Positions 28,964 through 38,106 of a stretch of 64,000 bases of DNA are shown in pieces (positions within the stretch are counted from its first letter, which is position 1; each line of letters opens with the position of its first letter). This stretch comes from Hydrogenophaga sp. GTDB lineage: Bacteria; Pseudomonadota; Gammaproteobacteria; Burkholderiales; Burkholderiaceae_C. The stretch lies in NCBI RefSeq assembly GCF_018780385.1, contig NZ_JADMJO010000018.1, positions 18,246 to 82,245 of the forward strand, written 5' to 3'. The position numbers and the translations under genes are program-made. Under the pieces are notes generated by a model that saw nothing but the letters and a program-made list of their open reading frames with translations, was not told where the DNA came from and did not search any database.

Positions 28964-29767
28964 ATGAACTACGCTGACTTTCAATTCCTCAAGTTCGACC
29001 ACAAGCCCAACGGTGTGCTGGTCATCACCATCAACCGCCCCGAAGTCATGAATGCCACCAACGGCCGGCTGCACTGGGAACTGACCAAGATCTGGGGCGT
29101 GGTCACTGACGATGCCAAGACCAAGGTGGCGGTCATCACCGGCGCGGGCGACCAGGCTTTCTCGGCCGGCGGCGACCTGGAATGGGTGGCCGGCATGGTC
29201 GGCAATCCCAAGGAAATCGCCAACACCATGACCGAGGCTTCGGACGTGGTCTACAACATGATGGCCTGCGACAAGCCCATCATCTCGGCCATCAACGGCG
29301 TGGCCGTCGGTGCCGGTCTGGCTGTCGCCTTCTTGGCCGACATCAGCATCATGGCCGAGGAGGCCAAGATCACCGATGGCCACGTCAAGATCGGCGTCGC
29401 CGCTGGCGACCATGCCGCCATCCTGTGGCCGCTGCTGTGCGGCATGGCCAAGGCCAAGTACTACCTGATGACGGCCGAGTTCGTCAACGGCAAGGAAGCC
29501 GAGCGCATCGGCCTGGTGAGCCTGTGCGTGCCGCGCGCCGAGCTGATGGACAAGGCTATGGCCGTGGCCAACAAGCTTGCCGCCGGCAGCCAGCAAGCCA
29601 TCCGCTTGACCAAACGGTCGCTCAACGGCTGGATGAACATGGCGCGCCCGATCTTCGAAAGCTCGCTGGCTATGGAAATGCTGTGCTTCCTGGGCGAGGA
29701 TGCCAAGGAGGGCGTGGCCTCGGTGCGCGAGAAGCGCGCGCCCAAGTTCCCCTCGGCCCAGGTCTGA
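28964..29767 (+). CDS. Crotonase-family protein (enoyl-CoA hydratase/isomerase)
   Basis: The 267-residue crotonase starts at the ATG with AAGGAG nine bases upstream. An upstream in-frame extension through the TTTTCG tract gives only Val/Phe repeats and is rejected. It has FSAGGDL (66-72) and the [15 protein letters not shown] oxyanion segment, but both canonical hydratase glutamates are replaced (Leu119, and DGHVKIGV at the second site). This argues for an isomerase, hydrolase or specialised hydratase. It lies between the hydratase-2 gene and an ACAD in the plus-strand operon. Confidence 0.85.
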   Translation: MNYADFQFLKFDHKPNGVLVITINRPEVMNATNGRLHWELTKIWGVVTDDAKTKVAVITGAGDQAFSAGGDLEWVAGMVGNPKEIANTMTEASDVVYNMMACDKPIISAINGVAVGAGLAVAFLADISIMAEEAKITDGHVKIGVAAGDHAAILWPLLCGMAKAKYYLMTAEFVNGKEAERIGLVSLCVPRAELMDKAMAVANKLAAGSQQAIRLTKRSLNGWMNMARPIFESSLAMEMLCFLGEDAKEGVASVREKRAPKFPSAQV

Positions 29768-29775
29768 TTGAGTTC

Positions 29776-29802
29776 GCTCCTTCTCCCTCTGAGGGAAGGA
29801 GC
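29776..29802 (+). other. Intercistronic hairpin
   Basis: GCTCCTTCTCCCTC pairs with GAGGGAAGGAGC apart from one bulged position, giving about 12 base pairs with almost no loop. It lies between the crotonase stop and the next ACAD start. No T-run follows, so it is more likely an mRNA-stability or processing element than a terminator. Confidence 0.45.
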
Positions 29803-29833
29803 CAGAACTCCCGAACACACAGGAGAACACCCC

Positions 29834-31000
29834 ATGGATTTCGCACTGAACCAAGAACAACGAATGATCTACGAGTACGGAGACCGTATCTCGAAGCAGT
29901 TCGACCACAGCTACTGGCGCGGCTACGCCGACAAGAACGAGCGCCCCACGGAGCTGTACCAGCAAATCACCAACGATGGCTTTCTCGGCATCATGGTCCC
30001 CGAGGCCTATGGCGGTGCCGGCCAAGGCATGACCGAGATGCTGCTCTTCATGGAGGGCCTTGCCAACAACGGTATTCCGCTGCTGAACCTGGTGGTCGGC
30101 CCGACCATGACCATGGGCCTGCTGGCCAAGCACGCCAGCGAGGAGATGAAGCGCCGCTTTCTGCCGGGCGGCTGCACCGGCGACATCAAGTTCTGCTTCG
30201 CCATCACCGAACCGAACGCCGGCTCGAACTCGATCGAGATCACCAGCATCGCCAAGTCCGACGGACAGGGCGGATTCAAGCTCAACGGCCAGAAGGTCTT
30301 CATCACCGATGCCAACTGCGCCGACTACGCCATGGTCGTCACGCGCACCACAGCGCGCGCCGACGTGAAGAAGAAAACCGACGGCTTCACCATCTTCATG
30401 GTCGACATGAAAAAAAAGGGCATCAGCAAGACGCTGATTCCGGTTGCCTTCCCTGTTCCCGAGACACAATGGCAACTGTTCTTCGACAACGTGGAACTCA
30501 CCGAGGCCGATGTACTGGGCGAAGTCGGCAAGGGCTTCAACATCTTGTTCGACACGCTCAACCCCGAGCGCATCATCCTCTCGGGCTTGTGCACCGGTGT
30601 CGGGCGTTTCGCCTTGAAGAAGGCGGTTGCCTATGCCAATGATCGCAAGGTGTTCAACAACACCCCCATTGGCGCCTACCAAGGCGTGCAGCACCCGCTG
30701 GCGATTGCCCGCAGCGAAATCGAAATGGCCTCGCTGATGGCGCTCAAGGCCGCTTGGGCCTTCGACCAGGGCCTGCCTGCGGGGGAGTTTGCCAACATCG
30801 CCAAGTACGCTGGTGCCGAAGCCGGCATCCATGCAGTTGACGCAGCCATCCAGACACATGGCGGCAACGGCTTCACCAAGGAATACGGCATTTACGACCT
30901 GTACGGCTTGGTTCGACTGCTGCGCACGGCCCCGTTGAACCGCGAGCTGGTGTTGAACTACATCGCCGAGCATGTGATGGGCCTACCGCGCTCGTATTGA
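29834..31000 (+). CDS. Acyl-CoA dehydrogenase
   Basis: The 388-residue ACAD starts at an ATG preceded by AGGAG. It has ITEPNAGSN in the middle domain, a Glu at 245 in LNPERIILSG at the isovaleryl-type base position, GGNGFTKEYGIYDLY, and APLNRELVLNY in place of the EGT motif. The GLPRSY ending marks it as a paralogue of the ACAD at 21944. It is followed after 9 bases by the CoA-transferase gene. Substrate unknown; electrons to ETF. Confidence 0.9.
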   Translation: MDFALNQEQRMIYEYGDRISKQFDHSYWRGYADKNERPTELYQQITNDGFLGIMVPEAYGGAGQGMTEMLLFMEGLANNGIPLLNLVVGPTMTMGLLAKHASEEMKRRFLPGGCTGDIKFCFAITEPNAGSNSIEITSIAKSDGQGGFKLNGQKVFITDANCADYAMVVTRTTARADVKKKTDGFTIFMVDMKKKGISKTLIPVAFPVPETQWQLFFDNVELTEADVLGEVGKGFNILFDTLNPERIILSGLCTGVGRFALKKAVAYANDRKVFNNTPIGAYQGVQHPLAIARSEIEMASLMALKAAWAFDQGLPAGEFANIAKYAGAEAGIHAVDAAIQTHGGNGFTKEYGIYDLYGLVRLLRTAPLNRELVLNYIAEHVMGLPRSY

Positions 31001-31009
31001 CAGGCCACC

Positions 31010-32227
31010 ATGAGCAACAACGCTCCCCTTCCCTCCTTCGGTGCCCTGGCCGGCCTGAAGGTGATCGACCTCTCTCGCGTGCTCGGTGGCCCGTACTGCG
31101 GACAGATCCTGGCCGACCACGGCGCGCAGGTCATCAAGGTCGAGCCGCCCGCCGGCGACGAAACCCGCGCCTGGGGGCCGCCCTTTGCCGACGACGGCAC
31201 GGCGGCCTACTACAACGGCCTGAACCGCAACAAGCGCGACATCGTGATCGACCTGTCCAAGCCCGAAGGGCGCGAGATCGTGCTCAAGCTGCTGGTGGAC
31301 GCCGACGTGCTGATCGAGAACTTCAAGATCGGCACGCTGGAGCGCTGGGGCATCGGCTATGAGCAAACGCTGCGCGAGCGCTTCCCGCGCCTGATCCACT
31401 GCCGGGTCAGCGGCTTCGGTGCCGATGGGCCGCTCGGCGGCGCGCCTGGCTACGACGCGGTGGCACAGGCACTGGGCGGCCTGATGAGCGTCAACGGCAC
31501 GCCGGACACCGGCCCGCTGCGGGTCGGTGTCCCGGTGGTCGACATCGCCACCGGCCTGTCGGCCGTGATCGGCGTACTGCTGGCGGTGATCGAGCGGCAG
31601 CGCTCCGGGCGCGGGCAATTCGTCGAGGCCACGCTGTACGACACCGCCGTGTCGCTGCTGCACCCGCAAAGTGCCAATTGGTTGCAGTCGGGCCAGACAC
31701 CCAAGCTCAGCGGCAATGCGCACTCCAACATCGTGCCCTACGACAAGTTCTCGACCCAGACCTGTGAGGTCTTCCTGGGCATCGGCAACAACGGACAGTG
31801 GAAAAAGCTGTGCGAGTTCCTCGGCCATCCCGAAATGGCGAATGAGCCGCGCTTCACCACCAACGCCGACCGTTTTCGGAATCGCGACGCGCTCCGCGCT
31901 CTGTTGGAGTCCCATCTGCTGCAGGTAAATGGCGAGTGGCTGTGCCGGGAACTGCTGGCCGCCGGCATTCCGGCCGGCGCCGTCAGGGCCATTCCGCAGG
32001 TATTGACGGACCCCCACACCCTGCATCGGGACATGGTGGTGCAGGTGGAGGGTGTGCCTGGCATCGGCATCCCGGTCAAGCTGTCACGCACACCGGGGCG
32101 CGCCCACAGCGCGCCGCCGCGCTTCGGCCAACACACACGCGAACTACTCATTGAGCACGGCTACGGCGCCGCCACCATTGACGCCCTGATCTCGCGAGGA
32201 ACCATCGTGGAACACCTTGCGGCATGA
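31010..32227 (+). CDS. Class III (CaiB/BaiF-type) CoA transferase
   Basis: The 405-residue family III CoA transferase has the N-terminal VIDLSRVLGGPYCGQILADHGA motif split over the first strand-helix, NRNKRDIVIDLSKPEG, and the region PGYDAVAQALGGLM with the expected catalytic Asp. These enzymes move CoA between carboxylates without ATP. As the last gene of the plus-strand operon it may activate the incoming acid at the expense of a product CoA ester, or recycle CoA from a diacid intermediate. Normal length, no defects. Confidence 0.92.
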   Translation: MSNNAPLPSFGALAGLKVIDLSRVLGGPYCGQILADHGAQVIKVEPPAGDETRAWGPPFADDGTAAYYNGLNRNKRDIVIDLSKPEGREIVLKLLVDADVLIENFKIGTLERWGIGYEQTLRERFPRLIHCRVSGFGADGPLGGAPGYDAVAQALGGLMSVNGTPDTGPLRVGVPVVDIATGLSAVIGVLLAVIERQRSGRGQFVEATLYDTAVSLLHPQSANWLQSGQTPKLSGNAHSNIVPYDKFSTQTCEVFLGIGNNGQWKKLCEFLGHPEMANEPRFTTNADRFRNRDALRALLESHLLQVNGEWLCRELLAAGIPAGAVRAIPQVLTDPHTLHRDMVVQVEGVPGIGIPVKLSRTPGRAHSAPPRFGQHTRELLIEHGYGAATIDALISRGTIVEHLAA

Positions 32228-32429
32228 CCACTGCCTGCCAAAGACTAGGGAAAACCCCCTCATACCTAACTAATGTTAGGTTCCAAAATGGAAATCTTTT
32301 ATGCAGAACAAAAAGTCAGGTCGACAAGTTGCGCACAGGCAGGTGGTCGACCGTGCAATGTCATAGGCACCTTCAGTGATAAACACCATCAGTACCAATC
32401 TCAAGACCGGAGAAGAGGGGCCGATTCCG
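32228..32429. other. Leader region of ABC importer 1
   Basis: This 202-base non-coding region contains the operator-like palindrome at 32265-32280. It is followed at once by a second inverted repeat, TTCCA-AAA-TGGAA (32281-32293). No other coding or RNA gene is evident. Confidence 0.6.
32265..32280 (+). promoter_or_regulatory. Candidate TetR-type operator (CCTAAC-N4-GTTAGG)
   Basis: CCTAACTAATGTTAGG is a perfect inverted repeat with 6-base arms and a 4-base spacer, 150 bases before the ATG of the LivG-type gene. Related sites with the same CTAACTA core lie at 39535 and 45998 and a half site at 19835, each upstream of a separate transcription unit. A dimeric repressor site is the simplest reading. 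Confidence 0.6.
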
Positions 32430-33227
32430 ATGAAGGCCAGCAAAGCGGCGGCAGTACCCGTCCTCGAATGCCGGGGGCTGGAACGGCGATTCGGCGGCTT
32501 GGTCGCGTTGACGGGGGTTAATTTGCGTGTTGAGCGCGGGGAGATCTTCGGCCTTGTCGGCCCCAACGGCAGCGGCAAGACGACCATGACCAACGCCATC
32601 ACCGGCTTCTTTCCACCCCAGGTCGGCAGTATTTGGCTCAATGGCCGCGACATCACCGGCATGGCACCACACAAGGTCGCCGCCTTGGGCGTGGCGCGCA
32701 CGTTCCAGAACCTGGCGCTCTTCAACGGCATGAGTGTGCTTGACAACATCCTGCTTGGGCGCCACATCCACATGAAACCCGGCGTGGCAAAAACCGCCCT
32801 GTATTGGTGGCTGGGTCGCAAGGACGAAATGGCGCACCGCCTCAAGGTCGAGGAAATCATAGATTTCCTTCAGCTACAAGGCGTGCGTGACGAACTGGTG
32901 GACAGCATTCCGATCGGGCTGAAAAAACGCGTCGAACTGGCACGTGCGCTAGTGGCGGAACCCAGCTTTCTCGTTCTAGACGAACCCATGGCCGGCATGA
33001 ACCAAGAAGAAAAAGAATACATGGCGCGCTTTATTCTCGACGCGCGTGATGAGCGCCATGTCACCGTGCTGCTGATCGAGCACCACATGGACGTGATCAC
33101 CGGCATTTGCGACCGCATGATGGTGCTCAGCTATGGCGAGACCATCGGAACCGGGATTCCTGCCGAGGTGATGAAGGATGAACGCGTGATCAAGGCCTAT
33201 CTGGGAGGTGCGCATGCAACGCGCTGA
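32430..33227 (+). CDS. livG: ABC transporter ATP-binding protein, LivG type (importer 1)
   Basis: With the ATG of MKASKAAAVP the protein has 265 residues; an upstream GTG at 32376 lacks a ribosome site. Walker A is GPNGSGKTT (44-52) and Walker B includes FLVLDEPMAGMN. The signature region IPIGLKKRVELARAL is a variant typical of LivG subfamilies. It powers uptake with the LivF-type ATPase at 37138. The coding end overlaps the acyl-CoA synthetase start by 14 bases. Confidence 0.88.
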   Translation: MKASKAAAVPVLECRGLERRFGGLVALTGVNLRVERGEIFGLVGPNGSGKTTMTNAITGFFPPQVGSIWLNGRDITGMAPHKVAALGVARTFQNLALFNGMSVLDNILLGRHIHMKPGVAKTALYWWLGRKDEMAHRLKVEEIIDFLQLQGVRDELVDSIPIGLKKRVELARALVAEPSFLVLDEPMAGMNQEEKEYMARFILDARDERHVTVLLIEHHMDVITGICDRMMVLSYGETIGTGIPAEVMKDERVIKAYLGGAHATR

Positions 33228-35157
33228 CATCGACACCACCAAAAACGCCAACACCACATGGGATCTTGGCGCCGACACAACCCTCATCCGGATTCTGGCC
33301 CGCAACGCCGATCTGCTGGGGCGGCGCGTGGCTATGCGCGAAAAGCATCTGGGCATCTGGCAGGAAACCAGCTGGTCACAGCTGCTCGACGACACCCTGG
33401 CCTGCGCCGCTGGCATGGAGCATCTTGGGTTTGGTAGCGAAGATGCCTTGCTGGTAATGGGCGACAACAGGCCTCGACTCTATATGGGTATGCTCGCCAC
33501 CGGCATGCTGGGCGGTTACGCCATGCCGGTGTACCCCGACGCCACGCATGACGAAATTCGCCACTTCATGCACGAGGCGAATGTCCGCTTCGTCCTGGCC
33601 GAAGACCAGGAGCAGGTCGACAAGGTGCTCGATCTGGGTGATCAGGGAAAACCAATTGACCACATCATTTACGATGAGCCGCGCGGCTTGGCCAGCTATC
33701 CCAATCCAGGACTGCTCTCATGGGACAAGCTGCTGGCCATCGGTGCGGATCGCCTGCGTGCCGACCCGAAACTGCGAAATGCCTTGATCGAAAGGGCCCA
33801 GCCCGACGGTCCCGCCGTGTTCGTCCACTCGTCGGGCACCACGGGCAAACCCAAAGGGGTCGTGCTGAGCCACAGAAATCTGTTGGCCGGCGTTGGCAAT
33901 GCCCATCGCGGAGGGGCTTTCACATTCGGCGAGACCATCCTCGCCTATCTGCCCATGGCCTGGGTGGGCGACTTTGCGATCACAGTCGGCGCTGGTGTTG
34001 CGCTGCACTTCACCATCAATATCCCTGAACGCCAGGAGACGGTGCTGCACGACCTGCGCGAGGTCGCGCCTACTTTCTATCTGGCCGCACCCCGCAGCTG
34101 GGACAACATGCTGACCACCATCCAGGTTCGCATGGAGGATTCGACGCCGTTCAAGAAATGGCTCTACGATGTTTTCATGAACTCCGCGCTGGCAGCGGAA
34201 CGGCGCAAGCTCGAGGAAAAACAGCCCAGCTTGAAAGAGCGTCTGATGCGACAGCTGGGAGAATGGCTAATCTTCGGGCCGATCAAAGATCAGCTAGGCC
34301 TGACCCGCCTGCGAAATGCTTTCACCGGAGGCGAGGCCATTGGCGAAGACACTTTTGTTTTTTACCGCGCACTGGGCGTGAAATTACGGCAGTTCTATGG
34401 TCAAACCGAGAGCAGCGCATTCAATGCCTTGCAAGACACCGAAGAAGTACGCCTGCACACGGTCGGCAGGCCATTGCCGGGCGTCGAAGTCAAAATCAGC
34501 GACAACGGCGAGATCATGGTGCGCTCCGGGAGCGTATTCTCCGGCTATTACAAGCTGGAGAAGGCGACTCAGGAAGCGCTGACGGATGGCTGGCTCTGCA
34601 CGGGCGATGCCGGTTATATCGAACCTTATGGGCATGTCGTGGTGCTCGGGCGTTTGTCGGAGGTGGTGCATACCGCCCAAGGCGAACGCTACATCCCGAA
34701 CTACATCGAGAACCGTCTCAAGTTCAGTCCGTACATCAAGGATGTAGCGGTGCTCGGGAACGGCCGTAACACCCTTTCGGCCATCATCTGCATCGACAAG
34801 GAAACGGTAGGCCATTGGGCCGAGGTCCGGGGCATTTCCTACATGTCATACGCTGACCTCTCGCAAAAATCCGAGGTGATGGATCTGATCGCGACCGCAG
34901 TGCAGCGCGTCAACAGCATCCTGCCGGATGGGCTGAAACTGTGCCACTTCGTGTCGCTGCACAAGGAGTTTGACCCCGATGACGGCGAGATCACACGCAC
35001 CCGCAAGCTGCGCCGCAATGTGGTGGAAGAGCGCTATGCGCCCATCATCGATGCGATCTACGGCGGCCAGAAAACGGTCACGATGAAAGCGCGGATCACA
35101 TACGAATCCGGGGAGGTCGGCACCATCGAGCGCCAACTCTCGGTGCAGGAGATTTGA
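33214..35157 (+). CDS. Long-chain-type acyl-CoA synthetase within ABC operon 1
   Basis: The 647-residue AMP-forming ligase of the long-chain/bubblegum type starts at ATG 33214 behind GGGAGG; a GTG at 33208 is less likely. The P-loop SSGTTGKPKG, the YGQTE motif, TGDAGY and the C-terminal ITRTRKLRRNVV lysine region are all intact, unlike in the ligase at 855-2369. It lies between LivG- and LivH-type genes. This arrangement suggests that the substrate is activated to its CoA ester as it is imported (vectorial acylation), which would trap hydrophobic acids in the cell. Confidence 0.92.
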   Translation: MQRADIDTTKNANTTWDLGADTTLIRILARNADLLGRRVAMREKHLGIWQETSWSQLLDDTLACAAGMEHLGFGSEDALLVMGDNRPRLYMGMLATGMLGGYAMPVYPDATHDEIRHFMHEANVRFVLAEDQEQVDKVLDLGDQGKPIDHIIYDEPRGLASYPNPGLLSWDKLLAIGADRLRADPKLRNALIERAQPDGPAVFVHSSGTTGKPKGVVLSHRNLLAGVGNAHRGGAFTFGETILAYLPMAWVGDFAITVGAGVALHFTINIPERQETVLHDLREVAPTFYLAAPRSWDNMLTTIQVRMEDSTPFKKWLYDVFMNSALAAERRKLEEKQPSLKERLMRQLGEWLIFGPIKDQLGLTRLRNAFTGGEAIGEDTFVFYRALGVKLRQFYGQTESSAFNALQDTEEVRLHTVGRPLPGVEVKISDNGEIMVRSGSVFSGYYKLEKATQEALTDGWLCTGDAGYIEPYGHVVVLGRLSEVVHTAQGERYIPNYIENRLKFSPYIKDVAVLGNGRNTLSAIICIDKETVGHWAEVRGISYMSYADLSQKSEVMDLIATAVQRVNSILPDGLKLCHFVSLHKEFDPDDGEITRTRKLRRNVVEERYAPIIDAIYGGQKTVTMKARITYESGEVGTIERQLSVQEI

Positions 35158-35160
35158 ATC

Positions 35161-36048
35161 ATGGATTTTTCACTATTTGCCGAATTGGCCATTAATGGCG
35201 CACTGTCGGGGTTGATGTACTCCCTGGTGGCGCTGGGAATTGTGCTCATCTACAAATCGTCGTCCGTGCCCAATCTGGCGCAAGGTGCAATGACCATGCT
35301 GGGCGCCTACGTGGTTCTGGCCATCGCCAATGGAATCGGCCTTCCCATGTGGACGGCCATCCCTCTGGCCATGGGGACGATGTTTTTTGTCGGCATGGGC
35401 ATCGAGCGGGTGGCCTTGCGCCGGCTGGCGGGCCGCCCCATCATCATGATTCTGATGATGACGCTGGGACTGGATATCTTCATACGCGCGACAACAATGG
35501 CAATCTGGGGCAGCTCAAGTCGTCCAATGTCTATCGGCATCAGCGACGAACCGCTGTTTCTGGGACCGCTGCTGCTCAATCGCTCCTACGTGGTGGGGGC
35601 CGTGGTTGCCACGGCACTGTTTGCAATCTTCTTTTTCTTCTTTCGCTCGCGCAGGGGCATTGTCCTGCGAGCCATCTCCGATGACTACATCGCATCTTGG
35701 TCAATCGGCATATCGGTTGAGCGCGGGGTGGCTTTTTCCTGGGCCATGTCCTCGGTTCTAGCGACAACGGCCGGCGTGTTGTGGGGGTCGGTTCAAGGTG
35801 TCAATCAAGGGCTGGCGCTGCTTTTACTCAAGGGCTTGACCGTCGCCGTTCTGGGCGGTCTTGACAGCATCGGCGGAGCCATTCTGGCCGGGTTGCTACT
35901 GGGCCTTCTTGAAGGTGTTGCTTCAGGCTATCTCGACCCCTTGGTGGGTGGTGGCAGCCGCGACCTGGTAGTTGCCGCAACGCTGATTCTGACCATCCTG
36001 ATTCGGCCCCACGGCCTGTTCGGGCGCCACGACATTGAAAGGATCTGA
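35161..36048 (+). CDS. livH: ABC transporter permease, LivH type (importer 1)
   Basis: The 295-residue hydrophobic inner-membrane permease has the LivH-family features: an N-terminal ALSGLMYSLVALGIVLIYKSS region, VAVLGGLDSIGGAILAGLLLG, and the C-terminal ending IRPHGLFGRHDIERI typical of the family. About eight membrane segments are visible. It forms the translocation path with the LivM-type protein encoded next. It begins three bases after the synthetase stop. Confidence 0.9.
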   Translation: MDFSLFAELAINGALSGLMYSLVALGIVLIYKSSSVPNLAQGAMTMLGAYVVLAIANGIGLPMWTAIPLAMGTMFFVGMGIERVALRRLAGRPIIMILMMTLGLDIFIRATTMAIWGSSSRPMSIGISDEPLFLGPLLLNRSYVVGAVVATALFAIFFFFFRSRRGIVLRAISDDYIASWSIGISVERGVAFSWAMSSVLATTAGVLWGSVQGVNQGLALLLLKGLTVAVLGGLDSIGGAILAGLLLGLLEGVASGYLDPLVGGGSRDLVVAATLILTILIRPHGLFGRHDIERI

Positions 36049-36053
36049 AGGTC

Positions 36054-37127
36054 ATGCTTTTTCGTCAATCAGGAATTTTTCACACCAGTTACGCGGACGC
36101 GCGGGCACTTTTCCCGTTGCCTGCTGATCGCTGGATGATCGGCTTGCTGCTGGCCTTTGCATTAGCCGCGCCTTTCACCATGAGCTCGCTCGTCCTCAGC
36201 ACCCACCTGCTACCCTGGCTGGTGTGGACTGCGGCAGTGCTCGGCTTGAACCTGATCCTGGGCTGGGCTGGGCAGTTCCACTTCGGCTACGCAGCCATCA
36301 TGGGCATCGGCGCCTACACGGCAGTGCATGGCGCGCGCAACGGCGTCCCCTGGGAGATCGCGGTGGTACTCGGAGGCGTGATGGCTGCGGTCATCGGCAT
36401 CGTTTTCGCTTTCGCGGCGCTGCGCGTGAAGGGTCTGTATCTGGCACTCAGCACGCTGGCCCTGCAGTTCGTGATGGACTGGGTGATTTCCCACGTGCCG
36501 GCCATCAGCGGCGGCTCCCAGGCCACGCTGCAAGCACCAGCGATGCGCTTGCTCGGTCAAGCCGTCACGTCGGAAACTGGCCTCTATTACGTGGCGCTGG
36601 GCTGGTGCCTGCTCGTAACAGTCTTCATGCTCAATCTGCGCCGCAGTGCGCTTGGCCGAGCGCTCGTAGCCGTGCGTGAAAAGGACTTCGCCGCGGCAGT
36701 CATCGGCGTTCACAGCCTGTATTACAAGCTGGTCGCTTTCGCGACCTCGTCCTTCATTGGCGGCGTCAGCGGCGCCATCCTGATTTTCACCTTCTACCGG
36801 GCGGCCACACCGGAGCAGTTTGCCGTCAATGTCTCCATCGAGTTGCTGGCCATGGTAATTGTTGGCGGGTTGGGCAGCGTCATCGGCAGCTATTTTGGGG
36901 CCGCCTTCATTCTGTTGATGCCTGGTCTGATGAACAGTCTGATCGGTTGGCTGGCGCAGCTCGCAGGTGCCTCGCTCGGCGTTGAAACGCTGGCCCACAT
37001 CCCGCATGCGGTCTATGGTGCCTTGATCATTGTGTTCCTGCTGGTTGAGCCGATGGGGCTGGGCAAGATGTACACGAACCTGCGCAACTATCTGCTGGTC
37101 TGGCCATTCGGCTACGCCCGAAAGTAA
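36054..37127 (+). CDS. livM: ABC transporter permease, LivM type (importer 1)
   Basis: The 357-residue membrane permease has the LivM signature stretch GWAGQFHFGYAAIMGIGAYT, followed by LRVKGLYLALSTLALQF, and VIVGGLGSVIGSYFGAAFILL near the C-terminus, then LVEPMGLGKMY. It pairs with the LivH-type permease at 35161. The short spacing to both neighbours places it within a single transcript with the synthetase and ATPase genes. Confidence 0.9.
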   Translation: MLFRQSGIFHTSYADARALFPLPADRWMIGLLLAFALAAPFTMSSLVLSTHLLPWLVWTAAVLGLNLILGWAGQFHFGYAAIMGIGAYTAVHGARNGVPWEIAVVLGGVMAAVIGIVFAFAALRVKGLYLALSTLALQFVMDWVISHVPAISGGSQATLQAPAMRLLGQAVTSETGLYYVALGWCLLVTVFMLNLRRSALGRALVAVREKDFAAAVIGVHSLYYKLVAFATSSFIGGVSGAILIFTFYRAATPEQFAVNVSIELLAMVIVGGLGSVIGSYFGAAFILLMPGLMNSLIGWLAQLAGASLGVETLAHIPHAVYGALIIVFLLVEPMGLGKMYTNLRNYLLVWPFGYARK

Positions 37128-37137
37128 AGATGACAAC

Positions 37138-37992
37138 ATGCACGCGACTGACAACTTGACTTCCACCCCGACGCTGATGCACAACCCTACAGCGAGCCCC
37201 GCACCGGTGCTGTCGCTAAACAACGTCGAGGTCATCTACGACCACGTGTCGCTCGCCATCAAAGGTGTGTCGATTGATGTGCCTCAAGGCGGCATGGTGG
37301 CGCTGCTGGGGGCCAACGGCGCCGGCAAAAGCACAACGCTTAAGTCCATCAGCGGTTTACTACGCCCCGAGCGGGGCCTGGTAACCCGCGGTGAAGTGCG
37401 CTTCATGGGACAAAACATCGATGCGCTAGCGCCTCAGGAGCGCGTCGTACTTGGTATCGTTCATGTGCTGGAAGGGCGGCGTGTGTTTGAGCACATGACC
37501 CCTGACGAGAACCTGATCGCGGCTTCCGCCGTTCGCGGCAGCCGCCAGGACATGCTGCGAAACAAAGACATGGTTTACACCTACTTCCCGCGCTTGCACC
37601 AGCGGCGCACCGCGCAGTCCGGCTACCTGTCAGGCGGCGAGCAACAGATGCTGGCCATCGGTCGCGCCCTGATGACGCAGCCCAAGCTATTGATGCTTGA
37701 TGAGCCCAGTCTCGGACTGGCGCCTTTTCTCGTGGCCGAAATTTTTGATATTGTGCGCCGCATCAACAGGGAAGAAGGGCTCTCTGTTCTGCTGGTGGAG
37801 CAAAACGCAATTGCTGCTCTGGACGTGGTCTCACATGGCTACCTGATCGAGAACGGACGCGTGGTGATGCATGACAACGCGGAGGCCATGAAGAGAAACC
37901 CGGACATCCAGGAGTTCTACCTCGGAGGCGCTGAAGGTCACAATTTTCATGACATCAAGCACTATCGCCGGCGCAAGCGCTGGCTGACCTGA
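37138..37992 (+). CDS. livF: ABC transporter ATP-binding protein, LivF type (importer 1)
   Basis: With ATG 37138 the protein has 284 residues. It carries Walker A GANGAGKST, signature LSGGEQQM, Walker B LLMLDEPSLGL and the late histidine switch region. A LivF body is followed by a basic C-terminal tail ending DIKHYRRRKRWLT, which the importer-2 LivF also has (KHYKRRKRWLS). The N-terminal 25 residues before the core are not conserved. It works with the LivG-type ATPase to drive import. Confidence 0.9.
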   Translation: MHATDNLTSTPTLMHNPTASPAPVLSLNNVEVIYDHVSLAIKGVSIDVPQGGMVALLGANGAGKSTTLKSISGLLRPERGLVTRGEVRFMGQNIDALAPQERVVLGIVHVLEGRRVFEHMTPDENLIAASAVRGSRQDMLRNKDMVYTYFPRLHQRRTAQSGYLSGGEQQMLAIGRALMTQPKLLMLDEPSLGLAPFLVAEIFDIVRRINREEGLSVLLVEQNAIAALDVVSHGYLIENGRVVMHDNAEAMKRNPDIQEFYLGGAEGHNFHDIKHYRRRKRWLT

Positions 37993-38106
37993 CCGAGGGT
38001 GAAACCCTGTCGGCATCGGTATCCGGTTTCGCGTTCAATCTTGGGGCGTAGTGTACGGCGTGCCCAACGGACTTTTTTAACCCGTACGATTCTTAGGAGA
38101 ACAGAC